From assembly GCA_035528375.1 (NCBI GenBank), contig DATKYS010000113.1, forward strand, positions 1 to 56,817: DNA of 56,817 nt. The letters are read 5' to 3'. Made by a program: the position numbers and the translations under genes. Source of the DNA: a bacterium. Lineage in GTDB: Bacteria; RBG-13-66-14. The notes beneath the pieces are model-generated. The model did not search any database. It had not been told where the DNA came from and saw only the letters and a list, made by a program, of their open reading frames with translations. This document shows, piece after piece, positions 17,586 through 26,402 of this stretch. Position 1 is the first letter of the stretch; each line of letters starts with the position of its first letter.

Positions 17586-18881
17586 ATGAACCTTCGCCGC
17601 ACAGATTTGCAACTTTTCGGGGTGACCGCCGCGCTGGTCATCATCGGACTGCTGATGGTGGGCAGCGCCAGTCAGGTCCTGGGGGCGGCCCGGGGCGACC
17701 CGAGCTACTACCTGACCCAACAGCTCTGGAAGCTCATCCCCGGCCTGGCCCTCATGTTCCTCTTCTGGCGGCTGCCCTACCAGAAAATCGCGAAGTGGAC
17801 CAAACCGCTCCTGTTACTCACCTTCGTGATGCTGGGGCTCGTGTTCACGCAGAACCTGGGCGAGGAGGCCAACTCGGCCAGGCGCTGGCTGTCCCTGGGC
17901 ATCATCTCGTTCCAGCCCAGCGAGCTGGCCAAGCTTTTCATGATTCTGTATCTGGCGCAGACTCTCACCCGGAAGCGCGACCGGCTCAGCGGGTTCAAGC
18001 AGGGCCTCCTGCCGTCGCTGGCGGTCCTCGTGTTGGCCATGGGCCTGGTGCTGATCCAACCCGACCTCTCGACGGCGGTGATGCTCTTCATCACCGGATA
18101 CGTGATCTTCTGGGTCGCGGGGGTGCCCACCCGCCACGTGCTGGCGACCCTGGCCGTCCTGGTTCCCCTGGCAATCCTGGCGATTTACCTGGAACCCTAC
18201 CGCTGGGCGAGGGTCACGGCCTTTGCGAACCCGTGGAAGGTCGCCGACGGCGAGGGTTATCAGGCGGTGCAGAGCCTGTTGGCCATCGGCTCGGGCAAGC
18301 TCACCGGCGTGGGTCTGGGCGCCAGCCAGCAGAAGCTCTTCTACCTGCCCGAAGCCCACACCGACTTCATCTTTTCGATTCTGGCCGAGGAGCTCGGCCT
18401 CTTCGGGTCGCTCCTGGTCGTTTCGCTCTTCGGGCTCCTCGTCGCCCTGGGGATAAGAACCGCCATGCGGTGCTCGGACCCCTTCGGGAGGCTCCTGGCC
18501 ACCGGCATCACCGCGCTCTTCGGGGTGCAGGCCATCGTGAACATCGGCGTGGTGACGGCGCTTCTTCCGACGACGGGCCTGCCGCTTCCCTTCGTGAGCT
18601 ACGGCGGCACCTCGCTCATCGTCTCCCTGGCGGCGATGGGCATATTGGCCGGCGTGGCGAGACAGAGCGCCGAGACGGTCACCGTCCAGGCCGGGGAGGA
18701 GGCGCCGGTCGCCCGGAGGAGGGCGTATTTAATCCGACCGTCCGCCCCGGTGCACGGCCCGGCATACTCGGTGGGAAAACACAGGGCGAGCCTCGCCGCG
18801 GCGTTCAAGGGGCTCGGCGTGTACAGCCCCGCCGACCGCCGCCGGAGGTCTTCGACCTACCGGTGGCGGAGATGGTCATAA
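17586..18881 (+). CDS. ftsW: Lipid II polymerase FtsW
   Basis: A 431-residue SEDS-family membrane glycosyltransferase that partners FtsI at the septum. Family marks are RRWLSLGIISFQPSELAKL, QPDLSTAVM, the AHTDFIFS motif with its conserved Asp, and LPFVSYGGTSL. Roughly ten membrane spans are present. The ATG at 17586 is preferred because GGCGGGTGAG precedes it; an in-frame GTG at 17574 would add four residues. The C-terminal tail after the last span is basic and ends in residues encoded by an R4 copy (18847-18869, read as RSSTYRWR), so the repeat supplies the C-terminus. murG starts 12 bases later. Confidence 0.94.
   Translation: MNLRRTDLQLFGVTAALVIIGLLMVGSASQVLGAARGDPSYYLTQQLWKLIPGLALMFLFWRLPYQKIAKWTKPLLLLTFVMLGLVFTQNLGEEANSARRWLSLGIISFQPSELAKLFMILYLAQTLTRKRDRLSGFKQGLLPSLAVLVLAMGLVLIQPDLSTAVMLFITGYVIFWVAGVPTRHVLATLAVLVPLAILAIYLEPYRWARVTAFANPWKVADGEGYQAVQSLLAIGSGKLTGVGLGASQQKLFYLPEAHTDFIFSILAEELGLFGSLLVVSLFGLLVALGIRTAMRCSDPFGRLLATGITALFGVQAIVNIGVVTALLPTTGLPLPFVSYGGTSLIVSLAAMGILAGVARQSAETVTVQAGEEAPVARRRAYLIRPSAPVHGPAYSVGKHRASLAAAFKGLGVYSPADRRRRSSTYRWRRWS
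18847..18869 (+). repeat. R4 repeat at the 3' end of ftsW
   Basis: GGTCTTCGACCTACCGGTGG with a following CGG differs by one base from the murF copies. It is read in a third context as part of the ftsW tail. Confidence 0.8.
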
Positions 18882-18893
18882 TGGGGGTGGAGG

Positions 18894-19985
18894 ATGAAAC
18901 CGTTCCTCTTCGCCGGGGGGAAGACCGGCGGTCACCTCTACCCGGGGCTCGCGGTGGCCGAACAATTGCGGGAGCTGGAGCCGGGCGCGGAAATAGCCTT
19001 CTGCGGCGCCGGTTTCGACCTGCCGAAACGGGAGTGCGACAAACGGGGTTGGCCCTACCACGAGGTGCCGGCGGCACCCATCTACCAGGCGAACCCCCTG
19101 CAACTGATCGCGGGCGTATTCATGAACCTTAACGGGACGGCGAGAGCGGCGGAGCTGATGCGCTGGATGAGGCCCGGGCTCGTCGTCTGTTGCGGCGGTT
19201 ACGAGGGCTTTCCCGTCGCCCTGGCGGCGCGGGGCCACGGCGTGCCGATTATGCTTTTGGAACAGAACGCCGTCTGCGGGCTCACCAACCGGGTGCTGGG
19301 GCCGTTGAGCGCGGCTGCCGCGGTGGCTTTCCCCGGAAGGCGGGCCAGACCGGCCTCGCCCAGGGTGAGGGTGACGGGGAACCCGGTGCGGGCCGATCTC
19401 GCCTCGTACTCACCCGACCACGCCGCCTTCGGTCTCGACCCGGGCCGCGTGACGGGGCTGGTCCTCGGCGGGAGCGCCGGGGCCCGGTCCGTCAACCGGG
19501 CGGTCGCCCAGGCCGCCGGGAGGCTGGCGGCCATCGGGGGGTTGCAGATGATAATCCAAACCGGCGGGGACGACCGCGATGCGGTGCGGCGGGCGGTGGA
19601 GGAATCCGGCCTGCGGGCCTTCGTGACCGCCTATCTGGACCCCATCGGCCCCGCCCTGGCCACCGGCGACTTTGTCGTCGCCCGTGCAGGGGGGAGCGTC
19701 TTCGAGCTGGCTCTATTCGGTCTGCCGGCCGTCCTCGTGCCTTATCCTTACGCCGCCGCGGACCACCAGACCGCCAACGCCCTTTCCTTCGAGCGGGCCG
19801 GGGCGGCGGTCGTCATCGGGGACCGGGAGTTGACCGCTGAACGGCTGGCGCAAGAGGTTGAACGTCTGGTCACCGACGACGCGCTGCGACGGAGGATGTC
19901 CGCGGCCGCAAAGGGGCTGGGACGGCCCGACGCGGCACGGCGGGCGGCGGAGTTGGCCCTCGATACCGCACGGAGGTTCCGATGA
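18894..19985 (+). CDS. murG: UDP-GlcNAc:undecaprenyl-PP-MurNAc-pentapeptide transferase MurG
   Basis: A 363-residue peripheral membrane GT-B glycosyltransferase that turns lipid I into lipid II. The N-terminal glycine loop is GGKTGGHLYPGLAVAEQL. The C-terminal domain has GGSAGARSVN and the donor-binding RAGGSVFELALFGLPAVLVP with DHQTANA. The ATG at 18894 has GGTGGAGG very close upstream. The stop overlaps the murC start in ATGA. Length is normal. Confidence 0.95.
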   Translation: MKPFLFAGGKTGGHLYPGLAVAEQLRELEPGAEIAFCGAGFDLPKRECDKRGWPYHEVPAAPIYQANPLQLIAGVFMNLNGTARAAELMRWMRPGLVVCCGGYEGFPVALAARGHGVPIMLLEQNAVCGLTNRVLGPLSAAAAVAFPGRRARPASPRVRVTGNPVRADLASYSPDHAAFGLDPGRVTGLVLGGSAGARSVNRAVAQAAGRLAAIGGLQMIIQTGGDDRDAVRRAVEESGLRAFVTAYLDPIGPALATGDFVVARAGGSVFELALFGLPAVLVPYPYAAADHQTANALSFERAGAAVVIGDRELTAERLAQEVERLVTDDALRRRMSAAAKGLGRPDAARRAAELALDTARRFR

Positions 19986-21409
19986 CCCTCATGCTGGGCA
20001 GGATAACCCGGGTGCACCTGGTGGGCATCGGCGGCGCGGGGATGAGCGGCATCGCCGAAATTCTCCTTAGCCTCGGCTTCGAGGTGTCCGGGTCCGATCT
20101 GCGGGCCGGCAAGGCCACGGAGCGCCTCGCGGAACTGGGGGCCCGGGTGACCATCGGCCACTCGGAGAAGAACGTCGTCGGCGCCGGGGTCATCGCCGTC
20201 TCCACCGCGATTCCCCCCGACAACCCCGAGGTTGTCGCCGGGAGGAAGTACAACATCCCGGTGATCAACCGCTCCGAGATTCTGGTCGAAATCATGCGGC
20301 TCAAATACCCCGTCGCCGTCGCCGGCACCCACGGAAAGACCACCACCGCCAGCTTCATCTACTCCATCCTCTCCGACGGCGGCCTGGAGCCCACGGCGGT
20401 CATCGGGGGCAAGCTCAACGCCCTGCGCTCCAAAACCGAGCCCAACGGGAACGGGCGGGCCATCGGAACCGGCGCGAGCCTGGGCGCCGGCGAATACTTC
20501 ATCGTCGAGGCCGACGAGAGCGACGGCACCTTCCTCGCCATATCGCCGGCCTACGCCCTGGTGACCAACATAGACTCCGACCACCTCAACTACTACTCCG
20601 GCCTGGACGACATCCGCGCCTGTTTCATCCGATTCGCAAACTCCGTGCCGTTCTACGGCGCCACAATCGTATGCCTGGACGACCCCGTGGTGCAGGGCAT
20701 CCTGCCGGAGCTCAAGCGGCGCTACATCACCTACGGCTTCACCACCCAGTGCGACGTCGTCGGGCGGGAGGTGCGGCTGATGCCGATGAGCGCCAGCTAC
20801 AAGCTCTACCGGGGTGCGGAGCTTCTGGGCGAGGTGGACCTGAACCTCCCCGGCCGGCACAACGTCCTGAACAGCCTGGGGGCGGCGGCGCTGGCCCTCG
20901 AGATCGGCGTCGCCCCCGAAACGATCATCAAAAGCCTGCGCTCCTTCAAGGGAATCGAGATGCGCCTGGAGGTGGTGGGCCACATCGGCGACATCACCGT
21001 CATCCACGACTACGCCCACCACCCGACGGAGATTGCCGCCACCCTGGACGCCATGCGGACCGGCTGGGACCGTCGGATCGTGGCGGTGTTCCAGCCCCAC
21101 CGGTACACCAGAACCAAGGCGCTCTTCGACCGTTTCCTGCGCTGCTTCTACCAGGCCGACCGGCTGATAATCACCGACATCTACTCCGCCGGCGAGCCCG
21201 AGATTCCCGGCGTCAGCGCCGAGGCGCTGGCCAAGGGAGTGACCGAGCACGGCCACCGGGAGGTCACCTTCATCCGCGACCGCCGGAAGATTCCCGAGGC
21301 CGTGGCCGGCATGGTGAGCGACGACGACCTCGTGCTGGTGCTCGGGGCGGGCAACATCTGGGAAACCGCCCGGGACATCGTAAAAAAACTCTCGGAGGAG
21401 AGAGGTTGA
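19982..21409 (+). CDS. murC: UDP-N-acetylmuramate-L-alanine ligase MurC
   Basis: A 475-residue cytoplasmic Mur ligase that adds L-Ala to UDP-MurNAc. It begins with VHLVGIGGAGMSGIAEILL, carries the ATP loop VAGTHGKTTTASF, then EADESDGTFL, NIDSDHLNYY, and the DYAHHPTEI motif of the C-terminal domain. The start overlaps the murG stop by four bases and the stop overlaps the murB TTG start, so murG-murC-murB look translationally coupled. Confidence 0.96.
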   Translation: MTLMLGRITRVHLVGIGGAGMSGIAEILLSLGFEVSGSDLRAGKATERLAELGARVTIGHSEKNVVGAGVIAVSTAIPPDNPEVVAGRKYNIPVINRSEILVEIMRLKYPVAVAGTHGKTTTASFIYSILSDGGLEPTAVIGGKLNALRSKTEPNGNGRAIGTGASLGAGEYFIVEADESDGTFLAISPAYALVTNIDSDHLNYYSGLDDIRACFIRFANSVPFYGATIVCLDDPVVQGILPELKRRYITYGFTTQCDVVGREVRLMPMSASYKLYRGAELLGEVDLNLPGRHNVLNSLGAAALALEIGVAPETIIKSLRSFKGIEMRLEVVGHIGDITVIHDYAHHPTEIAATLDAMRTGWDRRIVAVFQPHRYTRTKALFDRFLRCFYQADRLIITDIYSAGEPEIPGVSAEALAKGVTEHGHREVTFIRDRRKIPEAVAGMVSDDDLVLVLGAGNIWETARDIVKKLSEERG

Positions 21410-22404
21410 ATCCGCTCTCAGGCAGCCTGACGGAAATGGGGATGCCGGTGCTGGCCGACGAGCCGCTCGCCGGGCACACCGGGCTTCGGGTGGGCGGCCC
21501 GGCGGATTTATTCGCGAGGCCCCGCACCGCCGACGAGGTTTCCCACGCCCTCCTCTTCGCCGGAGAGGAGGGGACCCCGGTCCTGGTCATGGGTCGGGGA
21601 ACGAACCTTTTGGTCGGCGACGGCGGCTTCCGGGGTCTGGTGCTCCTGATCGGCGAGGGGTTCGAGGACGACGGGGTGCAGGTCCACGGCGCGCGCTGCA
21701 CGGTTGCGGCCGGCGTCCGGCTCCAGTCCTTCCTCGACCGCCTCGGCGACGTGGGCCTGGGGGGGATCGAGGATCTGTACGGCATCCCGGGGAGCCTGGG
21801 CGGGGCGCTGGCCATGAACGCCGGGGCCTACGGGACCGAGGTCTGGCCCCGGGTGGACTGGGTCGAGGTAGTGCTCGAATCGGGCGAGCTCCACCGCTAC
21901 CTGGGGGGGGAGATCGGGTACGGGTACCGCCGAGCCGACCTGCCGCCGGGCGCGGCGCTCGTACGGGCGGAGTTCGTCCTGGACGAGGGGGACCCCCGCG
22001 AGATTCGGAAGCGCTGCCTGGAGCGCCTGGACGACCGGGAACGAAAGCACCCCCTGGAGTGGCCCAACTGCGGCAGTGTCTTCAAGAACTTTACCTGGGA
22101 GCCGGGGATGGACCTCGATTATGAAAAGCTGGAGTCCGCCCTGGGCGCGGAATTCTCCCTCCGGGCCCTGGAGGAAAAAGGTACCCGCCAGTTGCCGGCC
22201 TGGCGGCTCGTGGACGTCTGCGGGCTGACCGGAAAGAGAATCGGCGGGGCCCAGATATCCGCCAAGCACTCCAACTTCATGGTAAACCGGGGCGGCGCAA
22301 AGGCGGCGGACTTCGCCGCGCTCATCGAGCTCGTGGAGAAAACCGTCGAGGAGACCTTCGGCCTCCGGCTCCGGACCGAGGTCCGCCGTATCGGGGAGTT
22401 TTAA
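21406..22404 (+). CDS. murB: UDP-N-acetylenolpyruvoylglucosamine reductase MurB
   Basis: A 332-residue FAD enzyme that reduces UDP-GlcNAc-enolpyruvate to UDP-MurNAc. Visible motifs are TGLRVGGPADLF, GRGTNLLVGDGGFRG, GIPGSLGGALAMNAGAYG, GYGYRRADLP, and NCGSVFKNF with the catalytic Ser. The likely start is TTG at 21406, overlapping the murC stop (TTGA) with GGAGGAG upstream; ATG 21436 is an alternative. Shares the coupled arrangement of murG-murC. Confidence 0.94.
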   Translation: MNPLSGSLTEMGMPVLADEPLAGHTGLRVGGPADLFARPRTADEVSHALLFAGEEGTPVLVMGRGTNLLVGDGGFRGLVLLIGEGFEDDGVQVHGARCTVAAGVRLQSFLDRLGDVGLGGIEDLYGIPGSLGGALAMNAGAYGTEVWPRVDWVEVVLESGELHRYLGGEIGYGYRRADLPPGAALVRAEFVLDEGDPREIRKRCLERLDDRERKHPLEWPNCGSVFKNFTWEPGMDLDYEKLESALGAEFSLRALEEKGTRQLPAWRLVDVCGLTGKRIGGAQISAKHSNFMVNRGGAKAADFAALIELVEKTVEETFGLRLRTEVRRIGEF

Positions 22405-22405
22405 A

Positions 22406-23218
22406 ATGCGGCACTCCACCTACGTCCAGACCCATGAAAAAGGGGACGGCTTTCACCCGAGGATGGGCCGTCGGGCAAAGGTGTTCACCTGGGTGGCGGT
22501 CCTCGCGCTCATCGGCGTGGCGGGGTTCCTCTACCTGCGCTCCGACGCCTTCGATCTGAAACGGGTGGCGGTGGAGGGGAACACCGTCGTGTCCGACGCC
22601 GAGATCCAAAACCTCCTGCCCATGGGGGAGAACCTCTTCTCCCTGGACTCCGGCGAGGTCGCGCAACGTCTCTCCCGACACCCGTACCTGGCGGAAGTCC
22701 AAATAGACAAGGTTTACCCCGACAAGCTGGTCGTCCGCGTGACCGAGCGGACCCCGGCCTGCTACCTGGCCGAGGGACCGCTGCAGCTCCTGGCCGGCAA
22801 CGGCACCGTGCTGCCCCTGTTCGGGGTGGGTGACGCCCGACGGGTGGACGGGGCGGTGTTCGATCTGCCGGTGGTGACCGGTTACGAGGTCGAGCGGAAG
22901 GGCGAGCTGGAACCTTACTCCGACGGGGTTATTCTGGCCGCCTGCGGTCTGTGCGCCGAGATGCAGCGTCAGGCCCTCCCGCTCCTCGACGAGTTGGTGG
23001 AGATTCGGCCGCACGCGGACCACCTCGAGGGTCTGCTCGCCGACGGCGCCCGGGTCCTCTTCCCCCTGGAAAGCGCGCCGTCCACGCTGGCCGCCCTGCA
23101 GGCGGTTTATACCCGCGAGCGCCAGTGTGGCTTCACCGAGCTGGACGCCCGATACTCCAGACAGGTCATATCCCGGCACCGGACCGGCTCAGAAATGGAA
23201 TCGGTTACTAGACCCTAG
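22406..23218 (+). CDS. ftsQ: Cell-division protein FtsQ/DivIB
   Basis: A 270-residue bitopic membrane protein. A basic N-terminus is followed by a transmembrane segment at about residues 28-47 (VFTWVAVLALIGVAGFLYL), then a POTRA domain (FDLKRVAVEGNTVVSDAEI) and the beta domain typical of FtsQ. It recruits FtsL/FtsB and regulates septal synthesis. It starts one base after the murB stop codon. Length and topology are normal for the family. Confidence 0.9.
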   Translation: MRHSTYVQTHEKGDGFHPRMGRRAKVFTWVAVLALIGVAGFLYLRSDAFDLKRVAVEGNTVVSDAEIQNLLPMGENLFSLDSGEVAQRLSRHPYLAEVQIDKVYPDKLVVRVTERTPACYLAEGPLQLLAGNGTVLPLFGVGDARRVDGAVFDLPVVTGYEVERKGELEPYSDGVILAACGLCAEMQRQALPLLDELVEIRPHADHLEGLLADGARVLFPLESAPSTLAALQAVYTRERQCGFTELDARYSRQVISRHRTGSEMESVTRP

Positions 23219-23250
23219 CGCGGCTATCCCCCAAGCACAAGGGAGGGATT

Positions 23251-24489
23251 GTGGGAAAAGGGCAGAGTGGCAAGACCGTCGTCGGTCTGGACATCGGCAC
23301 GACCAAAATCTGCGCGATCATCGCCGAGCTGGGCGAAGCCGGGGTCGAGATCGTCGGTGTGGGCACCTCACCGGCCCAGGGACTGCGCCGCGGGGTCGTC
23401 ATCCATATAGACGACTGCGTCCAGAGCATCACGGGGGCGGTCCAGAAGGCCGAGCTGATGGCCGACGTCAAGGTCACCGGCGTGTATGCCGGGGTCGCCG
23501 GCGGGCACGTCAAGAGCTTCAACTCGCGGGGCGTCATCGCCGTCTCGGGGCAGAACCACGAGATTCGCGAGCAGGACGTAAAGCGGGTCATTGACGCGTC
23601 ACAGGCCATCGCCATACCACTGGACCGCGAGGTGATCCACGTCCTGCCGCAGGAGTACATCGTGGACGACCAGGACGGGATAAAGAACCCGGTGGGGATG
23701 AGCGGGGTCCGGCTCGAGGCCGAGGTCCACATCGTCACCGGGGCGGTCACCAGCGTGCAGAACATAGTCAAGAGCGTGCAGCGGGCGGGGCTGAGGGTGG
23801 CCGACATCGTCCTGGAACCGCTGGCAAGCTGCCGGGCGGTGCTCACCGACGACGAGGAGGAGCTGGGTGTGGCGCTCATAGACATCGGCGGCGGGACCAC
23901 CGACATCGCCATGATCATTGACGGCGCGCTGCGCTTCAGCTCCATCATCGCCCTGGGCGGGAACAACGTCACCAACGACGTCTCCGTCGGCCTGCGGACG
24001 CCCACGAAGCAGGCCGAGCAGCTCAAGATAGACCACGGCTCCGCCGGTTACGAGCTCGTCGGACCCGACGAGATGATCGAGGTGCCCAGCGTGGGCGGCC
24101 GTCCGCCGCGCCTGGTTCCCCGCCGCCACCTGGCGGACATCATCGAACCGAGGATGGCGGAGATTTTCGAGCTCGCCCGGGGGGAAATCGCCAAGAGCAA
24201 ATACGCCGAAACGAACCGTGCCGGCTACGTCCTGACCGGCGGGGCCAGCAAGCTGCCCGGCATCGTGGAGCTGGCCGAGCGCGTTTTCAGCGGGCCGGTG
24301 AGGACCGGCAGCCCGCTCCCCATCGGGGGCCTCTACGATTCGGTGAACGACCCGGCCTTCTCCACCGGGGTGGGCCTGGTGCTCTACGCCGCCGAGGGCA
24401 GGCAGTTCGGCGGACGGGACCTCGAGGACGGCTCCCTCTTCGACAACATCATCACCCGGATGAAAAACTGGCTCAAGGACTTTTTCTAG
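23251..24489 (+). CDS. ftsA: Cell-division actin-like ATPase FtsA
   Basis: A 412-residue actin-fold protein that tethers FtsZ to the membrane. The phosphate-1 motif VGLDIGTTKICAII opens the protein, then DIGGGTTDIAMI (phosphate 2) and LTGGASKLPGIVELAE (adenosine). The C-terminus RMKNWLKDFF is the expected amphipathic membrane-targeting helix. The GTG at 23251 follows GGGAGGGA. An R1 copy separates it from ftsZ. Confidence 0.95.
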   Translation: MGKGQSGKTVVGLDIGTTKICAIIAELGEAGVEIVGVGTSPAQGLRRGVVIHIDDCVQSITGAVQKAELMADVKVTGVYAGVAGGHVKSFNSRGVIAVSGQNHEIREQDVKRVIDASQAIAIPLDREVIHVLPQEYIVDDQDGIKNPVGMSGVRLEAEVHIVTGAVTSVQNIVKSVQRAGLRVADIVLEPLASCRAVLTDDEEELGVALIDIGGGTTDIAMIIDGALRFSSIIALGGNNVTNDVSVGLRTPTKQAEQLKIDHGSAGYELVGPDEMIEVPSVGGRPPRLVPRRHLADIIEPRMAEIFELARGEIAKSKYAETNRAGYVLTGGASKLPGIVELAERVFSGPVRTGSPLPIGGLYDSVNDPAFSTGVGLVLYAAEGRQFGGRDLEDGSLFDNIITRMKNWLKDFF

Positions 24490-24493
24490 TCAT

Positions 24494-24527
24494 AAACGAA
24501 GCGAAGCGAGTTACGCCACCGGCGAAA
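24494..24527 (+). repeat. R1 repeat between ftsA and ftsZ
   Basis: One diverged copy in plus orientation (ACGAAGCGAAGCGAGTTACG then CCACCGGCGAA) in the 81-base gap. Confidence 0.85.
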
Positions 24528-24570
24528 CGTCAGAGCTTCGCTGTCACGGCGAGATAAAAAAGGAGAGACC

Positions 24571-25719
24571 ATGCTCGAGCTATTAGACACCGAGCAGCAG
24601 ACCTTCGCCAACCTGAAAGTGTTCGGCGTGGGAGGCGGGGGAGGCAACGCGGTCAACCGCATGGTGGAGGCCGGCCTGCGCGGCGTGGACTTCATCGTGG
24701 CCAACACCGACGCCCAGGCGCTGATGCAGAACACGGCCTACAACAAGATACAGCTTGGCGCCAGGCTGACCCACGGCCTCGGAGCCGGGGCCCAGCCCGA
24801 AATCGGTCGCGAGGCGGCCGAGGAGAGTTTGGGCGAAATCCGGCAGTACCTGGAAGGCGCCGACATGCTCTTCATCACCGCCGGCCTGGGAGGCGGGACG
24901 GGAACCGGCGCGGCGCCGATCATCGCCGAGCAGGCCCGGGGCATGGACATCCTCTCCGTCGCCGTGGTCACCAAGCCGTTCACCTTCGAGGGGCCGGCGC
25001 GGTCCAGGAAGGCCGAGGACGGTCTGGTGGAGCTGCGGAAGTACGTGGACACCCTGATCGTCATACCCAACCAGCGTCTGTTGGCCGTGGTGGAGAAGAG
25101 GACCACCATGACCTCGGCCTTCGAGATGGCCGACGACGTCCTGCACCAGGCGGTGCAGGGAATTTCCGACATCATTACCATGCCGGGGATGATCAACGTG
25201 GACTTCGCCGACGTGGTCACCGTGATGAGGGGGATGGGCGACGCCCTCATGGGCACCGGATACGGCACCGGCGAGACCGCCATCCACGACGCGGTGCGCA
25301 ACGCCGTCAGCTCCCCCCTCCTGGACGGCGTGTCCATCGAGGGGGCGATGGGGGTGCTGGTGAACATCACCGCATCGCCGGACCTGCCCCTCTTCGCCGT
25401 GAACGAGGCCATGGACACCATCCGCGAGGCGGCGGACGACAACGCGGAGATAGTCTTCGGCGTCGTCAACTCGGAGCTCCAGGACCAGGTGACGGTGACG
25501 GTCATCGCCACCGGCTTCACCAAGAAGGTGCCGCAGATGCAAGAACCGGTGGAGCAGCCGGAGCCCGAGGAGGAGCGGGAGCTCGTCGGAGTCGAGTACG
25601 AGGCCACCGGGACCACGGACCGCGGGCTCGTGATCAACTTCCCCACCCTGCGGGACGAGGACCTCGACCGGCCGACCTTCATGCGCTGGAAGGAGCGCCG
25701 GGAAAAGCAGCGGATCTGA
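24571..25719 (+). CDS. ftsZ: Cell-division tubulin homologue FtsZ
   Basis: A 382-residue GTPase that forms the Z ring. The nucleotide-binding GVGGGGGNAVNRM and the tubulin signature GGGTGTGAAP are intact, with NTDAQAL and the T7-loop segment NVDFADVVTVM. The C-terminal peptide LDRPTFMRW fits the conserved tail that binds FtsA. The ATG at 24571 follows AAAAGGAGAGA. It is the last gene of the dcw cluster; no convincing terminator follows before the tRNAs. Confidence 0.97.
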   Translation: MLELLDTEQQTFANLKVFGVGGGGGNAVNRMVEAGLRGVDFIVANTDAQALMQNTAYNKIQLGARLTHGLGAGAQPEIGREAAEESLGEIRQYLEGADMLFITAGLGGGTGTGAAPIIAEQARGMDILSVAVVTKPFTFEGPARSRKAEDGLVELRKYVDTLIVIPNQRLLAVVEKRTTMTSAFEMADDVLHQAVQGISDIITMPGMINVDFADVVTVMRGMGDALMGTGYGTGETAIHDAVRNAVSSPLLDGVSIEGAMGVLVNITASPDLPLFAVNEAMDTIREAADDNAEIVFGVVNSELQDQVTVTVIATGFTKKVPQMQEPVEQPEPEEERELVGVEYEATGTTDRGLVINFPTLRDEDLDRPTFMRWKERREKQRI

Positions 25720-25765
25720 TTGCTCGACGCGGGGAATATGAAGGGGAGTCCGGGTCACCCGGCCC

Positions 25766-25795
25766 TTGACACGCACGCGGACGGGGGGATAGACT
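25766..25795 (+). promoter_or_regulatory. Promoter of the tRNA-Val/tRNA-Asp pair
   Basis: A perfect TTGACA (25766-25771), an 18-bp spacer and TAGACT (25790-25795). Transcription would start about 45 bases before tRNA-Val. Confidence 0.65.
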
Positions 25796-25826
25796 ACCCC
25801 CCGCGCGAGTGAATGAGCCCCCGGGT

Positions 25827-25846
25827 AACTGCGCCCGAAGGGAAAA
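25827..25846 (+). repeat. 20-bp direct repeat, copy 1
   Basis: AACTGCGCCCGAAGGGAAAA recurs exactly at 26322-26341. It sits immediately before tRNA-Val(TAC). Confidence 0.9.
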
Positions 25847-25848
25847 AG

Positions 25849-25925
25849 GGGCGGTTAGCTCAGCCGGTGAGAGCGCCGGTCTTACACACCGGAGGTCGCA
25901 GGTTCGATCCCTGTTCCGCCCACCA
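25849..25925 (+). tRNA. tRNA-Val (anticodon TAC)
   Basis: The acceptor GGGCGGT pairs with TCCGCCC except for a T-T mismatch at the seventh position. The anticodon stem CCGGT/ACCGG encloses CTTACAC, giving TAC. The T loop is TTCGATC and CCA is encoded (25923-25925). It forms a pair with the tRNA-Asp 39 bases downstream. Confidence 0.94.
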
Positions 25926-25964
25926 GGAGGGAAGGGCTCACCCTCAGCGGAAGGGCGTGAGCGA

Positions 25965-26042
25965 GCGGCGGTAGTTCAACTCGGTTAGAGCACCGGCCTG
26001 TCACGCCGGAAGTTGCGGGTTCGAGTCCCGTCCGCCGCGCCA
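25965..26042 (+). tRNA. tRNA-Asp (anticodon GTC)
   Basis: The acceptor GCGGCGG pairs with CCGCCGC, the anticodon stem CCGGC/GCCGG encloses CTGTCAC (anticodon GTC), and the T loop is TTCGAGT. The discriminator is G, and CCA is encoded at 26040-26042. Confidence 0.95.
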
Positions 26043-26048
26043 AACGTC

Positions 26049-26087
26049 AGGGCCAGGTGCGACCTACGGTCCGCCTGGTCCTTTTTT
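26049..26087 (+). terminator. Rho-independent terminator after the tRNA pair
   Basis: AGGGCCAGG (26049-26057) pairs with CCTGGTCCT (26074-26082) with one G-T pair, and the inner GCGACC/GGTCCGC extends the stem. Six T follow. Confidence 0.85.
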
Positions 26088-26116
26088 AACTGCGCAGTCA
26101 CACCTCCGGTGCAGTT

Positions 26117-26148
26117 AAACCGAGCGAAGCGAGCTATGCCCCCGGCGA
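26117..26148 (+). repeat. R1 repeat, single copy
   Basis: A close match to the R1 consensus in plus orientation (AAACCGAGCGAAGCGAGC then TATGCCCCCGGCGA). Confidence 0.9.
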
Positions 26149-26162
26149 CCCCCCGTCGTCGC

Positions 26163-26191
26163 TTGCCCGGAAGGAAAAAGTAGGGTATACT
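26163..26191 (+). promoter_or_regulatory. Sigma-70-type promoter for the PilZ-rpoN group
   Basis: TTGCCC (26163-26168), a 17-bp spacer and TATACT (26186-26191). It implies a leader of about 220 bases that carries two R1 copies. Confidence 0.6.
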
Positions 26192-26321
26192 TTTGATTGG
26201 TATTATTATCCCCGACGTGGAGGGGGAGACTCGAACCGCGGCTTTTTTCCTTCGGGCTCGAGCCGCCGAGGACGTTCACTCCGGCCGATTCGCCGGTCCG
26301 CGAGACCCTCCGGGGCCGCGG

Positions 26322-26341
26322 AACTGCGCCCGAAGGGAAAA
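26322..26341 (+). repeat. 20-bp direct repeat, copy 2
   Basis: An exact copy of 25827-25846; it runs into the following R1 pair. Confidence 0.9.
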
Positions 26342-26402
26342 CGAAACGTAGCGAGGATTACCCCCCGGTAAACCGAGCGAAGCGAGCTGCGCCCCCGGCG
26401 AT
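26338..26402 (+). repeat. R1 repeat, two tandem copies before the PilZ gene
   Basis: The first copy is diverged (ACGAAACGTAGCGAGGATTA); the second is near consensus (AAACCGAGCGAAGCGAGC then TGCGCCCCCGGCGA). Confidence 0.85.

Noticed and set aside
20671-21405. An upstream extension of the murB frame into murC
   Set aside because: Same reason: it lies within murC and has no MurB features; a TTG with GGAGGAG at 21406 is a good start.
25739-25765. Terminator after ftsZ
   Set aside because: The CCGGGT/ACCCGG hairpin there has no T run; it is followed directly by the tRNA promoter.
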